Source of the DNA: Adhaeribacter pallidiroseus
Lineage (GTDB): Bacteria > Bacteroidota > Bacteroidia > Cytophagales > Hymenobacteraceae
Assembly: GCF_003340495.1 (NCBI RefSeq)
Contig: NZ_QASA01000001.1
Location: 2,790,001 to 2,854,000 of the forward strand
DNA length: 64,000 nucleotides
Reading direction: 5' to 3'
The position numbers and the translations under genes were made by a program. Below the pieces are notes generated by a model. It ran no database searches. It was not told the DNA's origin and was given only the letters and a program-made list of their open reading frames with translations. This document shows positions 8,251-17,486 of this stretch, piece by piece (positions within the stretch are counted from its first letter, which is position 1; the number at the start of each line of letters is the position of its first letter).

Positions 8251-9901
8251 GCGGTATATTGCTACTTGCCGGCAGATCTTTTTTGCGCTGATTTTTTTAA
8301 ATTTTTCCGTTGCTTGTCAGTCTAAAACAGCGGTTGACCTTATCGTATATAATGCTACCGTTTATACCGTAAACAGCAAGTTTGAGAAAGCCGAAGCAAT
8401 AGCGGTAAAAGCCGGCAAGTTGGTAGCGGTGGGCTCCACTAACGACATCCGCAGCCAGTATGCCGCCCAACAGGAAATGGATGCGCAGGCGCAGCCTATT
8501 TATCCGGGTTTTATTGACGCGCACGCGCATTTTTACGGCTACGCGCAAAATTTGCAACAAGCCGATTTAACCGGCACTAATTCGTTTGCCCAGATAATTT
8601 TAAAATTAGTAAAACACCGGCAAAAACATCCGCAGGCCGCCTGGTTATTAGGCCGGGGCTGGGACCAGAATGATTGGCTTGATAAAAACTTTCCCACGCA
8701 GGACACCCTGAATAAGTTGTTCCCGGACGTGCCGGTTTTTTTAGAACGGGTAGATGGCCATGCGGCATTGGTTAACCAAAAAGCTTTAGAATTAGCCGGA
8801 GTTACTACGCAAACACCCGTAACTGGCGGTTTAATAGAACAAAAAAACGGTAAACTAACCGGCATTTTAGTAGATAATGCCGTAGAATTAGTAAGTGCGA
8901 AAATTCCAGAATTAACGAACCCGGAAAAGCAGGCGGCATTATTGCAAGCGCAACAAAATTGTTTTGCCGTGGGTTTAACCACGCTCGCCGATGCAGGCTT
9001 AGAAAAATCAGTCATTGATTTATACGATAGCCTGCAGCAGCAAGGTAAACTAAAGATGCGGTTGTACGCCATGCTCAATCCATCGGCAGCGAATCAGCAG
9101 TATTATTTTAAAAACGGGCCTTACCAAACCGACCGGCTGCATGTCTGCAGCTTTAAAGTATACGCCGACGGTGCCCTGGGTTCACGCGGCGCTTGCTTAC
9201 TCCAACCATACCGTGACCGCCCGCAGCAAACCGGCTTTTTACTGCGCAAACCCACTGATTACCGCCAATTGGCCGCCGCTATTTACCATAGCGGGTTTCA
9301 AATGAATACGCACGCTATTGGCGACTCGGCTAATCGTTTAATAGCTACAATATACAGCGAAGTACTCCAGAATAAAAACAACCGCCGCTGGCGCATCGAG
9401 CACGCCCAAGTAGTAAACCCAACCGACATCACCAAATTTGGCCGGTACAGCATTATTCCTTCGGTGCAACCCACGCACGCTACTTCGGATATGTACTGGG
9501 CCGGCGAGCGTTTAGGTACCGACCGTTTGCCGCACGCCTACGCGTACAAAGATTTACTAAAGCAAAACGGGACGATTGCTTTGGGCAGCGATTTTCCGGT
9601 GGAACATATCAATCCTTTGTATGGCTTTCACGCGGCCGTAGCCCGACAGGACGCTAAGAACTACCCGGCCGGTGGTTTTCAAATAAACAATGCTTTAACC
9701 CGGGAGCAAGCTTTACGCGGAACTACTATATGGGCCGCCTACGCCAATTTTGAAGAGAAAAGCCGGGGCAGCCTGGAACCCGGGAAATTCGCCGATTTTG
9801 TCATTCTGAATCAAGACATCATGACCATTCCTGTATTCGAAATTCGGAAAACGCAGGTGATGTACACTTTTTTAAATGGGGAACAGGTTTACAAGCGTTA
9901 G
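8243..9901 (+). CDS. Amidohydrolase lipoprotein (YtcJ-like)
   Basis: A 552-residue metal-dependent hydrolase of the amidohydrolase_3/YtcJ type. The N-terminus has a lipoprotein signal with lipobox SVAC and Cys25 as the likely lipidated residue, so it should be membrane-anchored outside the cytoplasm. TIM-barrel metal ligands are visible: HAH in IDAHAHFYG, the histidine in NTHAIGDSA, IEHAQVV, and the aspartate in LGSDFPVE. FKVYADGALGSRG is a family hallmark. It overlaps the end of amn by 8 bases (ATGAATAA), which implies one transcript. The substrate is unknown; relatives act on amides, formamides and cyclic compounds. The link to AMP breakdown is positional only. Confidence 0.88.
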   Translation: MNKRYIATCRQIFFALIFLNFSVACQSKTAVDLIVYNATVYTVNSKFEKAEAIAVKAGKLVAVGSTNDIRSQYAAQQEMDAQAQPIYPGFIDAHAHFYGYAQNLQQADLTGTNSFAQIILKLVKHRQKHPQAAWLLGRGWDQNDWLDKNFPTQDTLNKLFPDVPVFLERVDGHAALVNQKALELAGVTTQTPVTGGLIEQKNGKLTGILVDNAVELVSAKIPELTNPEKQAALLQAQQNCFAVGLTTLADAGLEKSVIDLYDSLQQQGKLKMRLYAMLNPSAANQQYYFKNGPYQTDRLHVCSFKVYADGALGSRGACLLQPYRDRPQQTGFLLRKPTDYRQLAAAIYHSGFQMNTHAIGDSANRLIATIYSEVLQNKNNRRWRIEHAQVVNPTDITKFGRYSIIPSVQPTHATSDMYWAGERLGTDRLPHAYAYKDLLKQNGTIALGSDFPVEHINPLYGFHAAVARQDAKNYPAGGFQINNALTREQALRGTTIWAAYANFEEKSRGSLEPGKFADFVILNQDIMTIPVFEIRKTQVMYTFLNGEQVYKR

Positions 9902-9943
9902 TAGAATTCAGCAGTTCTTCCTATTTTTTAAAAATCTCGGGAA

Positions 9944-11254
9944 CTAAGCAACTACTGACTTTATCTGACTGCGCTTGCCTTTAATGGTAATTAAAAAAAC
10001 CAGCCCTACAAAAAAGAAACCCATTAACGCCAGTACACTCGTGCGCATGGTGCCGGTAGCCTGGGCAATCGCGCCGTAAGCCAAGGTGCCAATCACGATA
10101 GCTACTTTGTCGGTAACATCATAAAACGAAAAAAAAGAAGTAGTATCCTTGGTAGTTGTGGGTATCAATTTACTATACGTGGACCGGGACAAGGATTGAA
10201 TCCCCCCCATCACAATGCCCACGCAAGTAGCCAGCAGGTAAAACTGCATTTCGGTGTAGGTAAAATAAGCCCCAATACAAATGCCTACCCAAATAATTAC
10301 CGCAATGATTAAAGCCATAAAATTGCCGTAAGCACGGGATAAGCGGGCAAATCCATAAGCCCCCGGGATGGCCACTAATTGTAAAATAAGCACCGTTAAA
10401 ATCAACTTACTGGACTCAAGTTTCAATTCTTTGTCCCCGAAAACTGCCGCTACATACATAACCGTTTGTACGCCCATGTTAAAGAAAAAGAAAGCCAGCA
10501 AAAAACGCTTGAGTAAGTACAGATTTTTTACTTGCTGCCATACTTTTTTCAATTCTTTAAATCCGTTAAACAACCAGGAGCCTTCGCGGTTACCTTGGTG
10601 CATGCGTTTCGGTAATTTCCAGAAAGTATACTGCGCAAAGCCAAACCACCACAAACCGGTGAGTAGAAAAGAAATTCGGGGCGGCAAACTGGTATTCTGT
10701 GGGTTAATTCCGAACCAAGCCGGTTGCAATACTAAGGCTAAATTAAAAATCAGCAACAGCACACTACCAATATAACCCAAGGAAAAACCGCGGGCGCTTA
10801 ATTTATCAAACTGGTCTTCGGTGGCAATATCGGGTAAATACGAATTGTAAAACACAATGCTGCCATTATAACCCATAGCGGCCAATACAAACAGAATTAC
10901 CGAAATAGTAAACGTTTCCTTGGTAAAAAAGAACAACAACGCGCAGGATATCGAGCCTAGATAACAAAACAACTGCATAAACATTTTTTTGCGCCCGCTG
11001 TAATCCGCAATAGCCGTTAATATGGGGCTGGTACAAGCCACCAGTAAATACGAAAAGGAAATGCAATACGAAAACAGCACCGAAGAATCCAGTTCCCAGC
11101 TTAAAAACTGAACCAAGCTGCTACCATTATTATTTTTGGCAACTGCCCCATAATATATCGGGAAGATGGTAGAGATGATAACTAAGGAGTAAACAGAATT
11201 AGCCCAGTCGTACATACACCAGGCCCGGGTTACCGTAGGGTTATTTTTTTCCAT
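9944..11254 (-). CDS. UMF1-type MFS transporter
   Basis: A 436-residue integral membrane protein with about 11-12 hydrophobic segments. The start MEKNNPTVTRAWCMYDWANSVYSLVI is characteristic of the UMF1/Atg22-like branch of the major facilitator superfamily, whose members carry the WxxYDWANS motif at the first helix. The loop ADYSGRKKMF after the second helix is the usual MFS motif A. GGIQSLSRSTYSKLIP in the second half is also typical. The substrate is not known for the bacterial members; some eukaryotic relatives move amino acids. It is convergent with the amidohydrolase and divergent from the serine hydrolase gene. Confidence 0.88.
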   Translation of the reverse strand: MEKNNPTVTRAWCMYDWANSVYSLVIISTIFPIYYGAVAKNNNGSSLVQFLSWELDSSVLFSYCISFSYLLVACTSPILTAIADYSGRKKMFMQLFCYLGSISCALLFFFTKETFTISVILFVLAAMGYNGSIVFYNSYLPDIATEDQFDKLSARGFSLGYIGSVLLLIFNLALVLQPAWFGINPQNTSLPPRISFLLTGLWWFGFAQYTFWKLPKRMHQGNREGSWLFNGFKELKKVWQQVKNLYLLKRFLLAFFFFNMGVQTVMYVAAVFGDKELKLESSKLILTVLILQLVAIPGAYGFARLSRAYGNFMALIIAVIIWVGICIGAYFTYTEMQFYLLATCVGIVMGGIQSLSRSTYSKLIPTTTKDTTSFFSFYDVTDKVAIVIGTLAYGAIAQATGTMRTSVLALMGFFFVGLVFLITIKGKRSQIKSVVA

Positions 11255-11411
11255 AAGGACGTTGCAGCAAAAGCATTTTTTGGGAAGTAATATATAACAA
11301 ATACTGGCAGCTCAAATTAACTCTGCCCAAAATAATATCTAATTGTATTATTCCTTACCGAGTAATTCTTTACCTTAACTCTCCCTAACCATATAAATCT
11401 TTACCATACCA

Positions 11412-12707
11412 ATGAAAACAGATTATCCCGAAAGCCATTTTTTTAAATATGCACGTTTTTCAATGGCTGGTTTAATCTGTTTTTTTCTTTTTTACATTCC
11501 GGTGAATGCGCAACTCTTTCGCAAAAACAAACTTCGTTCGCTCCTGCATAAACATCCTGAATTTTTTAAAAATATTACGGCTAACCCGGCACCGTACCGG
11601 GTACAGATTATTTATACCCAAATAAACCGCGATGCGCAGAACAAGCCCCATTTTAAAACTTTTACTTATTGTTTAAACCCGAACAGCTATTTTTATCCGG
11701 CCAGCACCGTTAAACTACCTGCTGCCTTACTGGCGTTGGAGAAACTCAATAATTTAAAAATTTTAAATTTAAACAAAGATACCCCGCTCCGGATAGATAG
11801 TGCGTACGCCGGACAAACAGCGGTAACCATAGATTCTACGGCCCCGAACAATTTGCCCACCCTTGCGCATTACATTAAAAAAATATTTCTGGTAAGCGAT
11901 AACGATGCTTATAACCGGCTCTACGAATTTTTGGGTCAGGAACAGTTAAATATTGGTTTGCAGCAGAAAGGCTACTCCCACGTACGCTTGTTGCACCGGT
12001 TAGCGGTGGGCGATGCCAGAGAAGCTACTCGTTATACCAATCCAATAACCTTTTATCAGAACCAGCAAATTATTTACCAGCAGCCGCTCGTTTACAATCC
12101 GAAAACTTACCCTAATAAATTAAAAAATACGCATTTGGGTGTGGGTTACTATAATAATCAAAATCAGTTGGTTAACCAACCGATGGATTTTGCGGACCGC
12201 AATTACATTAGCCTGGAAACGCTGCACCAAATATTAAAATCTGTTATTTTTCCGGAAGCCGTGCCCGCTCACCAGCGCTTTAACTTAACGCCCGCTGATT
12301 ATGATTTTGTATTGAAATACATGTCGATGAAACCTCGGGAAAGCCGTTATCCCCAGTATGACACCACTACTTATTACGATACTTACGCTAAGTTTTTAAT
12401 GTTCGGCGATCAACATAAAACCATGCCGTCTGCTGTTCGCGTATTTAACAAAGTAGGCAATGCTTACGGCTTTGTGCTGGATAATGCCTACATCGTAGAT
12501 TTTGAAAATAAAGTAGAGTTTATGGTAAGCGCGGTGGTGTTGGGCAACGAAGACGGCATTTTTAACGATGATAAATACGAGTACGATACCGTTTGTTTTC
12601 CCTTTCTAACAGACCTGGGCCAGGTAATCTATCAGTACGAACGAAAACGTTTTAAAAAACATCTACCCGATTTATCGCGTTTTAAGTTTAATTACCAAGA
12701 TTTTTAA
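11412..12707 (+). CDS. Class A beta-lactamase-like serine hydrolase
   Basis: A 431-residue exported protein of the penicillin-binding/beta-lactamase fold. A hydrophobic signal segment lies around residues 17-34 (LICFFLFYIPVNAQ). The catalytic SxxK motif is PASTVK (Ser98, Lys101), followed by the SDN motif (LVSDNDAYNRL). The third motif, normally KTG, appears as KVG in FNKVGNAYGF. Length is greater than true class A beta-lactamases (about 290), so hydrolysis of antibiotics is not implied; a peptidoglycan- or peptide-directed activity is as likely. It is followed after 10 bases by a small membrane protein and then a D-Ala-D-Ala dipeptidase, which suggests a cell-wall-related operon. Confidence 0.83.
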   Translation: MKTDYPESHFFKYARFSMAGLICFFLFYIPVNAQLFRKNKLRSLLHKHPEFFKNITANPAPYRVQIIYTQINRDAQNKPHFKTFTYCLNPNSYFYPASTVKLPAALLALEKLNNLKILNLNKDTPLRIDSAYAGQTAVTIDSTAPNNLPTLAHYIKKIFLVSDNDAYNRLYEFLGQEQLNIGLQQKGYSHVRLLHRLAVGDAREATRYTNPITFYQNQQIIYQQPLVYNPKTYPNKLKNTHLGVGYYNNQNQLVNQPMDFADRNYISLETLHQILKSVIFPEAVPAHQRFNLTPADYDFVLKYMSMKPRESRYPQYDTTTYYDTYAKFLMFGDQHKTMPSAVRVFNKVGNAYGFVLDNAYIVDFENKVEFMVSAVVLGNEDGIFNDDKYEYDTVCFPFLTDLGQVIYQYERKRFKKHLPDLSRFKFNYQDF

Positions 12708-12717
12708 TGGCAATTAC

Positions 12718-12891
12718 ATGAAAATTCATCAGATAATCTTTTTGTTCGCGTTGGTTGTGTTGGCTATTCACCTGGGCTTAGCTATTAATCAGTTTACTTC
12801 CATGGGTTATGTAACTACGGCTACTCTGGTTAGTTTTATTACGTTATTGGGCTTGCTTATATTCTTTCAAAAATACTACGCTAAGAAATAA
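12718..12891 (+). CDS. Small membrane protein, 57 residues
   Basis: An unlisted short reading frame starting MKIHQIIFLFALVV and ending FFQKYYAKK. It has two hydrophobic segments (about 5-23 and 32-50) and a basic C-terminal tail. It starts 10 bases after the serine hydrolase stop, and its TAA shares one base with the ATG of the dipeptidase (TAATG at 12889-12893). That tight packing is the main reason to believe it is a real gene with translational coupling. I recognise no family. Confidence 0.72.
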   Translation: MKIHQIIFLFALVVLAIHLGLAINQFTSMGYVTTATLVSFITLLGLLIFFQKYYAKK

Positions 12892-13613
12892 TGATGCACC
12901 GGGGCGGCACTTTACGGTTACTTTCTTTTTGTATTTATCTTTTTAGCTCGTTCCTTTTTTCAACCGCACTGGTAAAAGCCCAGGAAACTGCTCCCAACAA
13001 GTACGGCCTTACCGTAATAAGCAATCCGGCAGTTTATAAAAAGCAAGTAGCCGCCGATCCGAGCCAGGCCTTAGTGGACTTAGCTACTTATATCCCGGGT
13101 ATTCAGTTAGATATCCGCTATGCTACTGCCAATAACTTTTTGGGTGAACCGGTTTACACCTTAGCTAAAGCCTATTTGCGGCAACCCGTGGCACAAGCTT
13201 TAAAAAACGTACAATCTGCCTTACATCAGCAAGGTTTAGGATTAAAAATATACGATGCTTACCGGCCATACCGCGCTACGGTTTACTTCTTCGATAAATT
13301 GCGCGATACCGTTTATCTGGCCGTTCCCTGGCAAGGTTCCCGTCATAACCGGGGTTGCACCGTTGATTTAACCTTAGTAGATTTAAAAACCGGGAAAGAA
13401 TTGCGTATGCCTACGCCGTACGACGATTTTACAAAAAAAGCCCACGTAAACTATACCGATTTACCAGCTGCTATTATTAAAAATCGGGAATTACTGAAAG
13501 AAGTTATGACGCGGCAAGGCTTTCAGGTATATGCCGAAGAATGGTGGCATTTCGATTATTACCATTTTAAAAAATTTGATTTACTCGATATTGCTTTTGA
13601 AGATTTACCCTGA
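12891..13613 (+). CDS. D-alanyl-D-alanine dipeptidase (VanX/DdpX family)
   Basis: Zinc peptidase of the M15D family that cleaves D-Ala-D-Ala. The 240-residue protein has a hydrophobic signal segment at 10-30. The family zinc and catalytic residues are visible: His152 and Asp159 in SRHNRGCTVDL, then Glu217 and His220 in EEWWHFDYY. The conserved arginine is Arg125 in DAYRPYR. The signal peptide fits a role in turning over periplasmic D-Ala dipeptides, as proposed for DdpX, and not glycopeptide resistance; no vanH, vanA, vanR or vanS genes are nearby. The ATG overlaps the stop of the upstream small gene. An alternative ATG is the next codon. Confidence 0.92.
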   Translation: MMHRGGTLRLLSFCIYLFSSFLFSTALVKAQETAPNKYGLTVISNPAVYKKQVAADPSQALVDLATYIPGIQLDIRYATANNFLGEPVYTLAKAYLRQPVAQALKNVQSALHQQGLGLKIYDAYRPYRATVYFFDKLRDTVYLAVPWQGSRHNRGCTVDLTLVDLKTGKELRMPTPYDDFTKKAHVNYTDLPAAIIKNRELLKEVMTRQGFQVYAEEWWHFDYYHFKKFDLLDIAFEDLP

Positions 13614-13972
13614 TTGATACTTCCCGAAGATTTTAAAGGTTTTACAAAGTATATAACTAATTAAAAACTGTAAATGAGGTTCTTAAAGAGTAAAACTGCT
13701 CTGGTGAACAGACCTAAAATTCTGTTCCAAAAAAAATATTTAAAAAAAATTAGATCGGAATATAATTGTTTTTAAAACAATTATTTAAAGAAGTGTTAAT
13801 AACAGCACCACAGGGCAATATTTTTTATAAAATTGATTAAGGCTTAGGTACTTATAGCCAAAATATTACTCGTTGTAACTCGTAAAAGAAACAATCCGGA
13901 AATACAATTTTGAATTCTTTTCGTATATTACCTATAAAAATTATTTGAAATAATATATTAAGTATTAAATGT
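13614..13972. other. AT-rich intergenic region
   Basis: No open frame, strong hairpin or full promoter consensus is seen. It separates the dipeptidase operon from the DUF4136 lipoprotein and must hold the latter's promoter. Confidence 0.5.
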
Positions 13973-14575
13973 ATGAACAGAAAGATTTACGGGACTATTT
14001 TAGGGTTACTTTTACTCCACTTATCTGCTTGCATGAATTACTATGATCATAAAGTAGAATCAGATTATAGTTATTCTGGAAATTTTAAAAAATACCGGAC
14101 TTTTAATTTTATCGGAGTAAAAAATTCGGAGAACGACTCCAGCAAATTCAACCCTTTCGTTGAAAATGCCATTAAATCCCGCATGGAAGTACAAGGTTAC
14201 CGGTTTAATCAAAATAGACCCGATTTACTGGTTTCTTACAAATTATTTTACGAAGATTTGCTTTTAAAAGGCTACAACCAAGCCGATATCACCGAGTTTA
14301 TTGAGACCGGACGTATTTTTGACGAAAACGAAGAATACGACCCGAACATCGAAAAAAGAGAGTATGACCCGGTTAAATACAACTTAAAAAAAGGTACTTT
14401 ATTTATTGTTTTAATTGATAAAAAGAAAAACCGGGCCGTTTGGCAAGGTTATGCTTCGGGCGTACTGGAGAATACCGTGAAAAACGAAGCTTATTTGAAA
14501 AGTGCTGTTCGTTCCATCTTCGATCGGTATAAAGTATTTACCGAAGGTTACCTGCAAGCTAGCCAACAAAATTAA
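13973..14575 (+). CDS. DUF4136 lipoprotein
   Basis: A 200-residue lipoprotein with lipobox HLSAC (Cys20). The body matches the DUF4136 pattern: a DYS.SGNFKKYRTFNF start, an NAIKSRMEVQGY segment, and a C-terminal LIDKKKNRAVWQGYASG followed by SAVRSIFDRY. DUF4136 proteins are exported lipoproteins, very frequent in Bacteroidota, with no defined biochemical role. Residues 100-125 are rich in acidic and charged residues (EYDPNIEKREYD). It is monocistronic with a clear terminator downstream. Confidence 0.87.
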   Translation: MNRKIYGTILGLLLLHLSACMNYYDHKVESDYSYSGNFKKYRTFNFIGVKNSENDSSKFNPFVENAIKSRMEVQGYRFNQNRPDLLVSYKLFYEDLLLKGYNQADITEFIETGRIFDENEEYDPNIEKREYDPVKYNLKKGTLFIVLIDKKKNRAVWQGYASGVLENTVKNEAYLKSAVRSIFDRYKVFTEGYLQASQQN

Positions 14576-14592
14576 ATCTTTATTTTTCGAGT

Positions 14593-14647
14593 GAATCCTT
14601 AATCTGGCAGCAAGGCTCTTTCTACCGGGTTAAGGATTCGTTTTTTT
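14593..14647 (+). terminator. Terminator between the DUF4136 gene and rtcB
   Basis: Perfect 10-bp stem GAATCCTTAA (14593-14602) and TTAAGGATTC (14630-14639) with a 27-base loop, followed by seven T residues. It lies between two convergent genes. Confidence 0.7.
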
Positions 14648-14667
14648 CTGAACTTTCAATAGTTTCT

Positions 14668-15879
14668 TCAATCTTTATAAGGGTCGTATTCCTCTGCCCC
14701 AGCCATAGCTACTCCCAAGGGTTTCAGGCGGTGCAAAATCCGGATGGTGCCTGCGTGGTACGATAATACTTCTTCTAGTTTTTTATACACTTCCGGAGCT
14801 TCATCGGCGGCCCCTCCCCGTAACTCCACCCCCTGTTTTTTTAAATTTTGGCGCACTTTATCAAAATCAACCAAGCCCGGCGACACAGTTTCCTGGAAAC
14901 GACGACCATCTTTGCCTTTTACCCAACGCCGCTTGCCCGCCGCCTGCCGCCGCGAAAGTACCCGCCCGGCACCATGCACCGTTGAATATAAGCCTTGCTG
15001 TGCTTTTTCGGTTTGCACCCCTTCGATAATCACAGACACATCGCCCATATTGGAACCAATAAAACCTAACTGCCCCGGAAAAGCCGGTGTACAGCCTTTG
15101 CGCACTACCCAGTATTTAGAACCTTGGTGTTCTTCGAACCAGGCAAAGTTGTGATGGTTGTGTACCTCAAAAGTTACCGTAGCTCCTAAAACTTCTAAAA
15201 CTTTATTTACTACCGTATCGCGGCCAGCGTAGGCGTATTCGCCCGCTAAACTCATGGCAGCAATGTAATCTTGGCCAATTGCGGAACTAATGTCAAATAA
15301 AATGGGAGGGCCATCCAGAGGGCCTTCTTTGGCTTTATCTTCGAACGTAAAGCCTTGCGATAGGGCAATAAAGCCAGTTGCCGTTTTATGACCAAAACCC
15401 CGGGAGCCAAAATGCACGCCAATCCAAAGCCAGCCTTCTTCATCGGCAAATAAATCAATATAATGATTTCCACCGCCTACCGTACCTAATTGTTCCTGGG
15501 CTAGTTTCCGCAATTTGCGTTGCGGTTTAAATTCAGCTTTTGCAATTTGGTCAAAAACCGGGTGCTGAATGGGTTTGGGATTAGGACGGCCCACTCCAAA
15601 ACCAATGCTCTGCACTATTTCATCCATGATGCGCGCTACTGGCACCTGGTTGGCCCGAATATTTGTTTTTACGGCCTTGTTGCCGCAGGCAATATCAAAC
15701 CCTACGCCCGATAACGATATTTTGTCTTTATAAGCCACGGCTCCCCCAATAGGGTGCCCATAACCGTAGTGTGCATCCGCGGTAAGTACGCCAATATCTT
15801 CTGCCGCAATACAATTCTTGATTTGCCGGATAGCCCCTTCATCAATAATCTCTTGGCCAAAAATGGTTAAGTTTTCCAT
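14668..15879 (-). CDS. rtcB: RtcB-type RNA ligase
   Basis: GTP- and Mn2+-dependent ligase joining RNA 2',3'-cyclic phosphate or 3'-phosphate ends to 5'-OH ends. At 403 residues it belongs to the shorter bacterial group. Active-site motifs are visible: Asp62 and Cys65 in GFDIACGNK, GGGNHYIDL, GVHFGSRGFGH, EVHNHHNFAW, and HGAGRVLSRRQA, which contains the histidine known to be guanylated in the family. No archease, RtcA or tRNA-repair partner is nearby, so a stress- or repair-linked role is inference only. The ATG is at 15879; a 6-bp GC-rich hairpin (CCCCGG/CCGGGG, 15906-15937) lies in the presumed leader. Confidence 0.93.
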   Translation of the reverse strand: MENLTIFGQEIIDEGAIRQIKNCIAAEDIGVLTADAHYGYGHPIGGAVAYKDKISLSGVGFDIACGNKAVKTNIRANQVPVARIMDEIVQSIGFGVGRPNPKPIQHPVFDQIAKAEFKPQRKLRKLAQEQLGTVGGGNHYIDLFADEEGWLWIGVHFGSRGFGHKTATGFIALSQGFTFEDKAKEGPLDGPPILFDISSAIGQDYIAAMSLAGEYAYAGRDTVVNKVLEVLGATVTFEVHNHHNFAWFEEHQGSKYWVVRKGCTPAFPGQLGFIGSNMGDVSVIIEGVQTEKAQQGLYSTVHGAGRVLSRRQAAGKRRWVKGKDGRRFQETVSPGLVDFDKVRQNLKKQGVELRGGAADEAPEVYKKLEEVLSYHAGTIRILHRLKPLGVAMAGAEEYDPYKD

Positions 15880-16196
15880 AATCGTTCTTCTTGGTATAAA
15901 GCATACCCCGGGAACCTCCTACGTAAAATTGCCGGGGCAGTAATAAAACGTTTCATTAATCTTTCCAAAATCTTCTTTTTAACCCATTGTTTTACTCTTA
16001 AAACCGTTGAGAATTTAAAAAATTTAAAAAACCTGGCTTTACTTACCCCAAATACTAACTTATTTACAGAATTTTCATTTTAATCTGATCAAAGCCGATC
16101 TTAAACTCGTAAACTTTTAATAATCAGAATTATTTACTACATTCAATACATTATAATACATTCTGCATCCACACAGCAAAGGTAGGACGGCTCTAT
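15880..16196. other. Divergent promoter region between rtcB and the retropepsin-like gene
   Basis: 317 AT-rich bases. A CAAAGGTA at 16177-16184 reads as TACCTTTG on the minus strand, a match to the -7 box, but about 300 bases before rtcB. A small GC stem CCCCGG (15906-15911) and CCGGGG (15932-15937) lies close to the rtcB start. No gene is seen. Confidence 0.4.
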
Positions 16197-17486
16197 ATGC
16201 AGCAAGGTTATCCGCAATCTGGTTTTATCTTTCAGCTACTGAATTTCAGGCGGCCTAACTTTAAATTTCTCGCTTTATTTGCTAGCCTTTTCATATTATT
16301 ACTACCCAATGTTCTAGCGCAGGGAGCATTTACACTGCAGCCACCTTACAAACGCAGCAGCATTCCCTTTGAAATGCACCGTAATCTGATTGTGGTGCCG
16401 GTATATATTAATCAAAAAGGTCCGTTTAATTTTATTTTGGATACGGGAGTGGGCGTTACGCTGATCACGGATCCTGCTTTAAAAGACAGTTTACAACTAA
16501 AAAACGGGGTTAATATTTCCGTAGCCGGCATGGGTTCGGAAGCTGATTTAAAAGCTTTTATTGCTTCGGGTATTAGCATGAAACTTGGCCAAACCACCGC
16601 AAATTTATTGCAGGTAGCTGTATTATCGGAAGATGTATTTAATTTATCGAGCTACGTCGGCGTGCCGATTTACGGGATATTAGGATACCAGTTTTTTAGC
16701 AGCTTTGTAGTACAAATTAAATACTCGGAGATGCGGATTTTAGCGCAGAACTTCGCTGATTTTAAATATCGCCGGAATTACGGCCCCTCCCTACCTATTA
16801 CTATAGAAGGCCAAAAACCGTATTTAACGACGGTGGCGCAAATGCAAGATGATCGTAAAGTACAGGTAAAGCTAATTATTGATACTGGCGCCGGTCATGC
16901 GCTCTCTTTAGAGCAGGAATCCAATGCGGCTATTAAAGTGCCATCTCCTTCCATAACCGCCCAATTGGGTAAAGGCTTAAGCGGCACCATTAATGGCCAG
17001 TTAGGCCGAATTAAATCTTTTTCGCTGCATCATTATAGTTTACAAAATGTGCTTACTTCTTATCCGAATTATCAGGATGTAGGTGCTAAAGTATTCTTGG
17101 TGCCGCGTAACGGCAATATTGGTAACGAATTACTGAAGCGTTTTGATGTTGTATTTGACTACAAGCGGCGAACCATGTATATGAAGCCTAACCGCAATTT
17201 TCGGGATCCTTTTGAGCATGACATGTGTGGCTTGGATGTAATAGCCAGCGGTAAAGACTATCAGCGTTACATTGTAAACTTTGTAGAACCTGATTCTCCA
17301 GCCGAAGAAGCTGGTATTATGCCCGGGGATGAATTAGTAAGTGTTAACATGAACGAAGCCTCCGCAATGACTATTACTAAACTCGACCGCCTTTTTCATT
17401 TAAAACCAGGATATAATATTTTACTCGGTCTTAAGCGCGGCGATCAACGAATTTATACCGTTATCACCCTCAAAAGGAAAATATAG
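16197..17486 (+). CDS. Retropepsin-like aspartic protease with PDZ domain
   Basis: A 429-residue exported protein. A long N-terminal region ends in a signal-type hydrophobic stretch (FLALFASLFILLLPNVLAQ, about 23-42). Two aspartyl-protease half-domains follow, each with its own catalytic triad sequence: ILDTGVGVTL near residue 80 and IIDTGAGHAL near residue 226. A PDZ domain occupies about 345-425 (PAEEAGIMPGDELVSVN). This architecture is common in Bacteroidota and is thought to act in envelope protein processing or quality control; the natural substrate is unknown. The start ATG at 16197 precedes a charged stretch before the hydrophobic core; a start further in cannot be excluded. Confidence 0.87.
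   Translation: MQQGYPQSGFIFQLLNFRRPNFKFLALFASLFILLLPNVLAQGAFTLQPPYKRSSIPFEMHRNLIVVPVYINQKGPFNFILDTGVGVTLITDPALKDSLQLKNGVNISVAGMGSEADLKAFIASGISMKLGQTTANLLQVAVLSEDVFNLSSYVGVPIYGILGYQFFSSFVVQIKYSEMRILAQNFADFKYRRNYGPSLPITIEGQKPYLTTVAQMQDDRKVQVKLIIDTGAGHALSLEQESNAAIKVPSPSITAQLGKGLSGTINGQLGRIKSFSLHHYSLQNVLTSYPNYQDVGAKVFLVPRNGNIGNELLKRFDVVFDYKRRTMYMKPNRNFRDPFEHDMCGLDVIASGKDYQRYIVNFVEPDSPAEEAGIMPGDELVSVNMNEASAMTITKLDRLFHLKPGYNILLGLKRGDQRIYTVITLKRKI

Noticed and set aside
11412-12707. True antibiotic-resistance beta-lactamase
   Set aside because: The protein is much longer than class A enzymes and the KTG motif is KVG; only the fold is supported.
12891-13613. Vancomycin-resistance vanX
   Set aside because: No vanH, vanA, vanR or vanS is near, and the protein has a signal peptide, unlike VanX of resistance clusters.
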